A program made the position numbers and the translations under genes. Under the pieces are notes generated by a model that made no database searches, had not been told where the DNA came from, and worked only from the letters and a program-made list of their open reading frames with translations. This document shows, piece after piece, positions 1-5,493 of a stretch of DNA of 10,088 nucleotides; within the stretch, counting starts at the first letter, position 1, and each line of letters begins with the position of its first letter. The DNA lies in contig JAZHEJ010000054.1 of assembly GCA_036679665.1 (NCBI GenBank), positions 1-10,088 of the forward strand, written 5' to 3'. The DNA is from Tethybacter castelli. GTDB lineage: Bacteria; Pseudomonadota; Gammaproteobacteria; Tethybacterales; Tethybacteraceae.

Positions 1-77
1 GGCAATGCGGATACTTCACAAACTAATCATGGTCAGCGCATTAGTAGCATTGGCTGGTTGTAGCACGGACCCGGTGG
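1..77 (+). repeat. 77-base exact direct repeat of the bamD start (left copy, at the window edge)
   Basis: These 77 bases are identical, base for base and in the same orientation, to 480-556, which covers the bamD start codon, the signal-peptide codons and the lipobox cysteine. Identity stops abruptly at 77/78: this copy continues into the inside of rluD (antisense), while the other continues into bamD. The copy begins at the very first base of the window, so its true left limit is unknown. The KPPG residues expected in RluD are partly encoded by the last bases of the copy, which suggests that about 7-9 bases of microhomology were shared at the join. Most likely a chimeric read join or a de Bruijn graph overlap at a contig end (77 is a commonly used k-mer size); a real tandem duplication of 78-556 is the alternative. 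Confidence 0.95.
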
Positions 78-401
78 CTTGGCAATTACAAAAAATTCCG
101 GGTATTTCGCAATAAATTCTAAAGCTATGGCGCGCGGAACGATTTCTTCATTGCTAACCGCTCGCGCCAGACAAGCCGCGCTTAGCCGTTGTGGCGCGCT
201 TACCGCATGTCTGGCGCTGGTAATCAATTTGCCATCCACGCTTATCTGCCCTGCTTCAATGGCAAATTTCGCTTGACTGCGTGAAATTTCCGCTAGCACC
301 GAAATTGCTTTATCTAATCGTTGATTGGTCAATTCTTCCGGAACCGTCCACGTTTGCTCAACGTCAGCTAGCTGCGCATCCTTTACGGTATCAGCAAACA
401 T
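33..401 (-). CDS. rluD: RluD, 23S rRNA pseudouridine synthase, truncated at the chimeric left edge (N-terminal S4 domain only)
   Basis: RluD makes pseudouridines in helix 69 of 23S rRNA. Only the first 111 residues look native. They hold an N-terminal segment, an S4-type RNA-binding domain (about residues 26-85, beginning NQRLDKAI and including FAIEAGQISVDGK) and the first strand of the synthase domain, FFVIAKPPG, which in the family continues into a VVHP-like segment. At codon 108 (AAG, 80-78) the sequence runs into the 77-base copy of bamD; the last 11 residues are out of context and end at a TGA at 35-33. The catalytic aspartate motif (GRLDxxT) is absent. ATG at 401 is chosen because it starts the open frame and faces bamD, the usual divergent arrangement in gammaproteobacteria. 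I infer that the cell has an intact rluD and that this break is technical. RluA or RluC are less likely given the bamD neighbour. Confidence 0.8.
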   Translation of the reverse strand: MFADTVKDAQLADVEQTWTVPEELTNQRLDKAISVLAEISRSQAKFAIEAGQISVDGKLITSARHAVSAPQRLSAACLARAVSNEEIVPRAIALEFIAKYPEFFVIAKPPGPCYNQPMLLMR

Positions 402-468
402 AGATCAGAATCTTATTGAAACAAAAGGGTACATTAGTTGAATGCGTACACTTATAGAGGCAATAAGA

Positions 469-476
469 ATTATAAT
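469..476. promoter_or_regulatory. Symmetric -10 element between rluD and bamD (candidate bidirectional promoter)
   Basis: The octamer ATTATAAT contains a perfect TATAAT on the plus strand (471-476) and a perfect TATAAT on the minus strand (474 down to 469). Plus-strand transcription would start near 483, practically at the bamD ATG at 484, giving a leaderless or nearly leaderless mRNA. Minus-strand transcription would start near 462, giving rluD a leader of about 60 bases. I see no convincing -35 hexamer at 16-18 bases on either side, so this rests on the -10 match and position alone. Confidence 0.35.
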
Positions 477-479
477 CTT

Positions 480-556
480 GGCAATGCGGATACTTCACAA
501 ACTAATCATGGTCAGCGCATTAGTAGCATTGGCTGGTTGTAGCACGGACCCGGTGG
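480..556 (+). repeat. 77-base exact direct repeat (right copy, native position in bamD)
   Basis: This is the second copy of the sequence at 1-77. It lies in its natural context: it starts four bases before the bamD ATG at 484 and runs through the lipoprotein signal peptide and the next few codons, and bamD stays in frame on its right side. It is therefore the genuine copy, and 1-77 is the displaced one. Confidence 0.95.
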
Positions 557-1305
557 TCACCAGCGCCCCGGAGATGTTTGAAAGCGCGCTGCAAAAGCAA
601 GCCAATGCCGATTATCAAGGTGCGGTAACTTTATATGAGGAAATTCAAGCGGTACACCCCTACGGCGATTACGCGCAACAAAGCTTGCTCAATCTAGCTT
701 ACCTGCATTACCAAGAACGCATATTTGAACAAGCGGTAAACTCTGCGGAAAAATTTATTCATGATTATCCTTCGCATCCCAATGTTGATTATGCCCGCTA
801 CCTAAGGGCGGTTTCGCTTCAACAAGACAATCACGGTTTGCTTGAACGCATAATTTTGGCCGGTGAAACCAACGAAGAGCGCACTTCGCAAGTACAAGCT
901 TACGAAGCCTATGTTGAACTACTTGAACTGCATCCGCTAAGCAGCTATGGTCCTGACGCCGTGCTGCGGATTTCTGAAATCGTAAACCGACTTGCGGAGA
1001 GCGATCTAGAAATTGCGATTCATTATTTCCGCATCAGCGCCTACGCGGCTGCCATTCGCAGGTGCGCCGACCTGATAACGCAATATCCGGACAGCGATGC
1101 TTTGGAGCGCACTTTGGCTATCATGATTGCAAGTTTGGTTGAGATCAATGCAGAGCCCGCACTAACTGATAGTGTTCGTTCAATGCAAGATAGTTTTCCT
1201 GGTTCTTCGTATCTCGAACCGGCGCTCAACGGCCAATTAAGTTTATTGGCGCATATGGAGATAAAACTCCAGCCCGGCGACTATTTCACGCAACTAATCG
1301 AATGA
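484..1305 (+). CDS. bamD: BamD, outer-membrane assembly lipoprotein of the BAM complex
   Basis: BamD (YfiO/ComL) is an essential lipoprotein on the periplasmic face of the outer membrane that works with BamA to insert beta-barrel proteins. From ATG 484 the product has 273 residues with a type II signal peptide: a charged start (MRILHK), a hydrophobic core and lipobox LAGC with the acylated cysteine at residue 19. The mature part is made of tetratricopeptide-like helices; segments such as ADYQGAVTLYEEIQAVHPYG, YPSHPNVDYARYLRA and YAAAIRRCADLITQYPDS match the BamD pattern of repeats ending in a P-x-S/G turn. An earlier in-frame ATG at 442 would add 14 residues and has an AAAGGG 12 bases upstream. 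I prefer 484 because it gives a standard lipoprotein signal and follows a perfect -10 element. It diverges from rluD and overlaps the end of lysS by 25 bases. At 273 residues it is somewhat longer than the E. coli protein (about 245). Confidence 0.93.
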   Translation: MRILHKLIMVSALVALAGCSTDPVVTSAPEMFESALQKQANADYQGAVTLYEEIQAVHPYGDYAQQSLLNLAYLHYQERIFEQAVNSAEKFIHDYPSHPNVDYARYLRAVSLQQDNHGLLERIILAGETNEERTSQVQAYEAYVELLELHPLSSYGPDAVLRISEIVNRLAESDLEIAIHYFRISAYAAAIRRCADLITQYPDSDALERTLAIMIASLVEINAEPALTDSVRSMQDSFPGSSYLEPALNGQLSLLAHMEIKLQPGDYFTQLIE

Positions 1306-2879
1306 GAAAACTTATCGATATCTCGCCGTAGTTGGGGAAAAATAATCACGTCTTGAATCGAATCCAGACCGAGCAATAACATAGCTATCCGGTCAATCCC
1401 TATACCCGCCCCGGCTGCCGGGGGCATACCGTAGCTTAACGCTCTGATGAAATCCGCATCGTACTGCATGGCTTCATCGTCACCGGCTTGGGCCGCTTCG
1501 ACTTGTTGTTGAAACACCTTTGTTTGTTCATCCGGATCGTTGAGTTCCGAAAACCCGTTTGCGACTTCCTTGCCGCCGACAAACAGTTCAAAACGTTCCG
1601 CTAAATCCTGGGCGTCATCCTTACGTCTGGCTAGCGGTGAAACGCAGGCCGGAAAGTCGGTTACGAAAGTCGGTTCGATCAGTTTGGCTTCCACTTGCTT
1701 TTCAAATAGCAAGGTATGCAGATAACCAATTTCGATGGCGTCATCCGCCCGTTGTGCCTTACCGCCACGAAGCTTCGCGGTCTTTTGTAACAAAAACTTC
1801 TTATCATCCAACTGTTCTTCACTCAGTTTAAGTTTTTCGCGCAAACAGTCGCGAAGCGTAATAATGGTGAAAGCGTCGCTGGCATCGACAAGCTTATTAT
1901 CAATCAACAGCTTGCCTTGTTTAACCACGGGCGAACCGTTTGAGCTTTCATAAGTAAGTTTGCTTCTATGGTACAACTCATACCAGTCCTGTGCGATAAG
2001 ATACCGCAACAAATTTGCTATAAGTTCCATCAAATCCTTGTATCTTTGATAGGCGGCATAAAACTCCAGCATCGTAAATTCCGGATTATGTTTGTCAGAC
2101 ATCCCCTCATTGCGAAACGTCTTGCCTAATTCATATACCTTATCAAATCCTCCGACCAGTAATCGTTTGAGATACAGCTCCGGCGCGATACGCAAATAAA
2201 AATCGCGTTCCAATGCCGCATGCCGGGTTTTAAACGGCTTGGCCAACGCGCCGCCTTGGATTTCGTGAAGAATGGGAGTTTCCACTTCAAGATATTTCTT
2301 GTCGTCAAAGAACTTGCGTATCGATTTGATTATGTTTGAACGTGCTCGAAACTGAGCGCGCATCTGAGGTTGTACGGCGAGTGCCAGGTAGCGGCGTTTG
2401 CGTTGCCTTGTTTCTGCCAAACTGTCTTTGATCGTGTAAGGCTCGAGACATTTGGCCAGCAAACGTCCTTCGGTGAGATTTACGGTTAACTCGCCTTTGC
2501 GGGTAATAAACAAATTTCCGGCCACATAAATAATGTCGCCCATATGCAAATGATTTAACCAAGCGAGCAAATCCTTATTTTGCGAACTCGCGTAAAGCTG
2601 AATGCTGTTGCTATGGTCGTCTTCTCCATCGCCAAGCTGTTCGCCACCGTCTGCCAAATCGGCAAATGTCGCCTTGCCCGCTTTGCGCCTGGAGTTTATC
2701 CGCCCTGCAAGTACCACATGCTGATTTGCCTCCGTTAGCTTTCGCGCACTTCGTATACTGACAATTTGATCGAAGCCCCCGCGATTAGGATACGCATTTT
2801 TTTGTTGCTCGCGTTGCTCTTCAAGGTATGCTCTGCGTTCAGCACGAATCTCTTTGTCGGTTTGCGAGGTGGAAACCAT
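1281..2879 (-). CDS. lysS: Lysyl-tRNA synthetase, class II
   Basis: LysRS charges tRNA-Lys in the cytoplasm. The 532-residue product has an N-terminal OB-fold anticodon-binding domain (about 54-148, with AGRINSRRKAGKATFADL) and a class II catalytic core. Motif 1 lies in FFDDKKYLEVETP (190-202), the lysine/ATP pocket in RIAPELYLKRL (230-240), motif 2 in FRNEGMSDKHNPEFTMLEFY (255-274), the family block VSPLARR (413-419), GKEVANGFSELNDP (436-449) and motif 3 in GIGIDRIAMLL (492-502). I use ATG at 2879; one codon earlier is a TTG that a gene finder may choose. It is longer than E. coli LysRS (505) because of an acidic insert in the OB fold (about 78-92), extra residues after motif 2 (about 298-335) and a tail of about a dozen residues past the usual C-terminus, which runs into the bamD 3' end. 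The family block RYRQRYLDL is altered to RQRKRRYLAL. It probably shares a promoter gap with divergent rpsO. Confidence 0.96.
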   Translation of the reverse strand: MVSTSQTDKEIRAERRAYLEEQREQQKNAYPNRGGFDQIVSIRSARKLTEANQHVVLAGRINSRRKAGKATFADLADGGEQLGDGEDDHSNSIQLYASSQNKDLLAWLNHLHMGDIIYVAGNLFITRKGELTVNLTEGRLLAKCLEPYTIKDSLAETRQRKRRYLALAVQPQMRAQFRARSNIIKSIRKFFDDKKYLEVETPILHEIQGGALAKPFKTRHAALERDFYLRIAPELYLKRLLVGGFDKVYELGKTFRNEGMSDKHNPEFTMLEFYAAYQRYKDLMELIANLLRYLIAQDWYELYHRSKLTYESSNGSPVVKQGKLLIDNKLVDASDAFTIITLRDCLREKLKLSEEQLDDKKFLLQKTAKLRGGKAQRADDAIEIGYLHTLLFEKQVEAKLIEPTFVTDFPACVSPLARRKDDAQDLAERFELFVGGKEVANGFSELNDPDEQTKVFQQQVEAAQAGDDEAMQYDADFIRALSYGMPPAAGAGIGIDRIAMLLLGLDSIQDVIIFPQLRRDIDKFSHSISCVK

Positions 2880-2904
2880 CAATGAATTTTAACTTGCTAT
2901 CTAA

Positions 2905-2912
2905 GTTATAAT
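2905..2912. promoter_or_regulatory. Near-symmetric -10 element between lysS and rpsO (candidate bidirectional promoter)
   Basis: The octamer GTTATAAT gives a perfect TATAAT on the plus strand (2907-2912) and TATAAC on the minus strand (2910 down to 2905). Predicted start points are near 2919 for rpsO (leader of about 11 bases to ATG 2930) and near 2898 for lysS (leader of about 19 bases to ATG 2879). No strong -35 is seen; the best plus-strand candidate is TGAATT at 2883-2888 with an 18-base spacer. The whole intergenic gap is about 50 bases, so any promoters for these two genes must lie here or inside the neighbouring gene. Confidence 0.4.
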
Positions 2913-2929
2913 CGCTAATTCACATTGAC

Positions 2930-3346
2930 ATGATCAATCAACAAGAAGCCGACTCAGTTGCAAAAACCATGACCAGCGAACCTGCTGTAGCTGATGAAGC
3001 TAATGTTAGTCAGGTTGAGCAATCTTTTACTCCGGTATCAACCCCGGCTAGCCCCGCGGTAGACAAAGTCAAATCAAAACGCCCGATTGATATCCTTACC
3101 AGCGAAGCTCGGATCAAACAACTGCAACGCCATAGCAAGGATGTGGGTTCATCAGAAGTACAGATCGGTTTGCTAACCGACCGTATTTTGCATTTGACCG
3201 CACATTTAAAAAACCATCCGAAAGACAAGCATACCAATTATGGATTGCGCAAGATGGTAGCGCGGCGGAAAAAATTGCTTACTTATCTTGAGCACACTCA
3301 ACCCGAGAAACATACCGCGATCAAATCAACATTGAAATTACGCTGA
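2930..3346 (+). CDS. rpsO: Ribosomal protein S15 (uS15) with a 50-residue N-terminal extension
   Basis: S15 binds the central domain of 16S rRNA early in 30S assembly and contributes to a bridge with the 50S subunit. Residues 51-138 align without gaps to the whole of E. coli S15: the helix starting ILTSEARIK, the loop GSSEVQ (73-78; 23-28 in E. coli), LTDRILHLTAHLKNHPKDKH, and the C-terminal block MVARRKKLLTYL. The first 50 residues are extra: rich in A, V, S, T, P and E, acidic up to about residue 45, then basic (DKVKSKRP), and probably disordered. No ATG, GTG or TTG occurs in frame near the core; the only other Met is residue 14 (ATG 2969). The long form is also supported by a perfect -10 element 18 bases upstream of ATG 2930. 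There is no clear Shine-Dalgarno. It is followed after 58 bases by pnp, the classic pair. Confidence 0.93.
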   Translation: MINQQEADSVAKTMTSEPAVADEANVSQVEQSFTPVSTPASPAVDKVKSKRPIDILTSEARIKQLQRHSKDVGSSEVQIGLLTDRILHLTAHLKNHPKDKHTNYGLRKMVARRKKLLTYLEHTQPEKHTAIKSTLKLR

Positions 3347-3404
3347 AAATTGCTCAGCCAAGTCATTTAGACAAAATTTCAATTCACCTAAAAAGTAAAT
3401 AAAA

Positions 3405-5489
3405 ATGGAAATCAATGCTACTAAAGAGAGCTTTAAGCTCGGAAACCGTAACGTAACGCTTGAGTGTGGTGAAATTGGCAGACAGGCGCATTCAACCATA
3501 ATCTGCAATGTAGACGATACAGTAGTATTATGTGCCGTAACCTATAGTTCACGAGAAAGTTCGCAAAATTTCCTGCCGCTTACTGTAGATTATCAGGAAA
3601 AAGCCTACTCGGCAGGCCGCTTTCCCGGCGGCTTTTTCAAACGCGAAGGTCGGCCTACTGAACGTGAGGTTTTGACTTGCCGATTAATTGACCGCTCAAT
3701 TCGACCGTTGTTCCCGGCTTTATATCGCAACGAAATTAATGTCACCTGCTCAGTGTTGTCTTACAACCCCGACGTAGATAGCGACATTCCTGCAATGATT
3801 GGAAGTTTCGCCGCAGTCGCTTTATCTGGCATCCCGTGTAGCGCAGAGCTTGGTGCTGTCCGCGTTGCCATGGATGAAGATCACAAACTGATTGTGTGTC
3901 CGACCACCGAAGAAACCGCTGCCTCACCGCTTGATCTTGTCATGGCTGGATCATCCAAAGGCATTTTGATGGTTGAAGCTGGAGCGGCAAGCTTGCCCGA
4001 AGAAAAAATGATTGACGCACTTGAATTCGGCCATAATGCGATTCAAGAAATTATCGGCGCGATTAAGCGTTTAAATGAAAAAGCTGGCAAACCTAAAGTG
4101 GAATGGACTGATCCTGCGCTAGATGAAAAACTACTTGCTCAATTAACCGAACAAGGCACCCCGTTGCTTCAAAAAGCTTATGCGGAGCAAGATAAACAAA
4201 AACGCCAAACTTCTTTGGTCGACGCGCGTGGCGAGCTATTTTCGTCAATCATTGGCGAAAATCCTGATGTGGCCACTGAAAACTTGTTCGACCTGGCGAT
4301 CAAAAAACTTGAAAAGAAAATTATCCGTGAAGGTATGCTCAGCGGTGGTAAACGCATCGATGGCCGAGATTACGCCACTGTTCGCGACATAGCAATTCGG
4401 ACCGGCGTTCTGCCTCGCACTCACGGTTCGGCATTGTTTACCAGGGGTGAAACCCAAGCCCTCGTTGTTTGTACATTAGGTACCGGACGCGATGAACAAA
4501 AAATTGATTCGCTAGCCGGTGAAACTTTTGATCGTTTCATCATGCACTACAACATGCCTCCTTATGCGACGGGAGAAACCGGTCGTATGATGTCTCCTAA
4601 GCGTAGGGAAATCGGCCATGGGCGGCTTGCCAAACGCTCTTTAATCCCTACTCTGCCCGATCTTGATGAATTTGGCTATTCATTACGTCTAGTTTCAGAA
4701 ATAACTGAATCCAACGGTTCTAGTTCCATGGCATCGGTGTGCGGAGGTTCGCTCGCTTTAATGGACGCCGGGGTAAACATACGCACTGCGGTTGCCGGCA
4801 TTGCGATGGGTCTTATCAAAGGCGACAACAATCATATCGTGTTGTCGGATATTCTTGGTGACGAAGACCATCTTGGCGATATGGATTTCAAAGTTGCCGG
4901 TACTTCCGAAGGAATTACCGCACTGCAAATGGATATCAAGATTGATAGCATTGAGCGTGAATTGCTTGCCCAGGCCCTTGCTCAAGCCAAGGAAGGCCGC
5001 TTATTCATTCTTGGCGAAATGAACGCAACGCTAGATGCGCCGCGAGAAAACGTCTCTGCTTTCGCACCTAAAGTAATTCGCATCAAAATTAACGTTGACA
5101 AAATCCGTGATGTCATTGGCAAAGGTGGAGCGACTATCAACAAATTAACCGAAGAGACCGGCACTAAGATTGATATCGCCGATGACGGCACGATCACCAT
5201 TGCCGGCCCGAGCGCTGAACAATGTGACCATGCCAAACGCCAGATTGAAGGGCTGACCGAGGAACCTGAAGTTGGACAAGTTTATGACGGCAAAGTTGTC
5301 AAAATTCTAGACTTCGGCGCAATAGTCAATCTGATGTCCGGTAACGACGGCTTATTACACATATCACAGATTGCCCAGGAACGAATTGAAAATGTACGCG
5401 ATGTACTTTCTGAAGGCCAAGAAGTCAAGGTTAAAGTAATTCAGGCTGAGCGCGGTCGGGTCCGGCTGTCGATGAGAAACCTCGACTAG
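3405..5489 (+). CDS. pnp: Polynucleotide phosphorylase (3'-5' phosphorolytic exoribonuclease)
   Basis: PNPase degrades RNA 3' to 5' with phosphate, releasing nucleoside diphosphates, and can add tails in reverse; it is a trimer and in many gammaproteobacteria joins the RNase E degradosome. The 694 residues show the full order: first RNase PH domain (about 10-145, with AGRFPGGFFKREGRPTEREV), an all-helical linker (about 240-310), second RNase PH domain (about 318-550), KH domain (about 557-617, GKGG at 572-575) and S1 domain (about 622-692, FGAIVNL and DGLLHISQI). Catalytic Asp486 and Asp492 fall at the E. coli numbers in DILGDEDHLGDMDF; SPKRREIGHGRLAKR and ESNGSSSMASVCGG are intact. The protein stops right after the S1 domain, without the short alanine- and proline-rich tail seen in E. 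coli. The 58-base rpsO-pnp gap shows no terminator, so co-transcription is likely; the ribosome site is weak (AAAAAG about 8 bases upstream). Confidence 0.98.
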   Translation: MEINATKESFKLGNRNVTLECGEIGRQAHSTIICNVDDTVVLCAVTYSSRESSQNFLPLTVDYQEKAYSAGRFPGGFFKREGRPTEREVLTCRLIDRSIRPLFPALYRNEINVTCSVLSYNPDVDSDIPAMIGSFAAVALSGIPCSAELGAVRVAMDEDHKLIVCPTTEETAASPLDLVMAGSSKGILMVEAGAASLPEEKMIDALEFGHNAIQEIIGAIKRLNEKAGKPKVEWTDPALDEKLLAQLTEQGTPLLQKAYAEQDKQKRQTSLVDARGELFSSIIGENPDVATENLFDLAIKKLEKKIIREGMLSGGKRIDGRDYATVRDIAIRTGVLPRTHGSALFTRGETQALVVCTLGTGRDEQKIDSLAGETFDRFIMHYNMPPYATGETGRMMSPKRREIGHGRLAKRSLIPTLPDLDEFGYSLRLVSEITESNGSSSMASVCGGSLALMDAGVNIRTAVAGIAMGLIKGDNNHIVLSDILGDEDHLGDMDFKVAGTSEGITALQMDIKIDSIERELLAQALAQAKEGRLFILGEMNATLDAPRENVSAFAPKVIRIKINVDKIRDVIGKGGATINKLTEETGTKIDIADDGTITIAGPSAEQCDHAKRQIEGLTEEPEVGQVYDGKVVKILDFGAIVNLMSGNDGLLHISQIAQERIENVRDVLSEGQEVKVKVIQAERGRVRLSMRNLD

Positions 5490-5493
5490 CTAG
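5486..5493. other. Palindrome CTAGCTAG holding the overlapping convergent stop codons
   Basis: The pnp stop TAG (5487-5489) and the oxidoreductase stop TAG (5488-5486 on the minus strand) share one CTAG, so the two coding regions overlap tail to tail by four bases. The CTAG is repeated at once, giving an 8-base perfect palindrome. It is too short, and lacks a following T run, to count as an intrinsic terminator. I see no terminator for either transcript here. Confidence 0.9.

Noticed and set aside
5..115. Short frame on the plus strand that begins with the bamD signal peptide and lipobox and ends after 36 residues
   Set aside because: It is the left copy of the 77-base repeat read into antisense rluD sequence; the tail is meaningless and it is a product of the junction, not a small lipoprotein gene.
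442..483. bamD start at ATG 442
   Set aside because: It has an AAAGGG at a long 12-base spacing, but adds 14 residues before a complete lipoprotein signal peptide and would place the perfect -10 box inside the coding region.
1305..1345. Possible intrinsic terminators at the ends of bamD/lysS and pnp/oxidoreductase
   Set aside because: I found no GC-rich stem followed by a T run in either convergent junction; CTAGCTAG at 5486-5493 is too short.
2969..3346. A shorter S15 starting at the second Met (ATG 2969)
   Set aside because: It still leaves a 37-residue extension, has no ribosome site, and does not sit better against the -10 element than ATG 2930; it cannot be excluded but is not preferred.
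3347..3404. A regulatory hairpin (RNase III-type) in the rpsO-pnp gap as known upstream of pnp in E. coli
   Set aside because: The gap is only 58 bases, AT-rich, and shows no clear long stem; autoregulation may exist but is not visible in the sequence.
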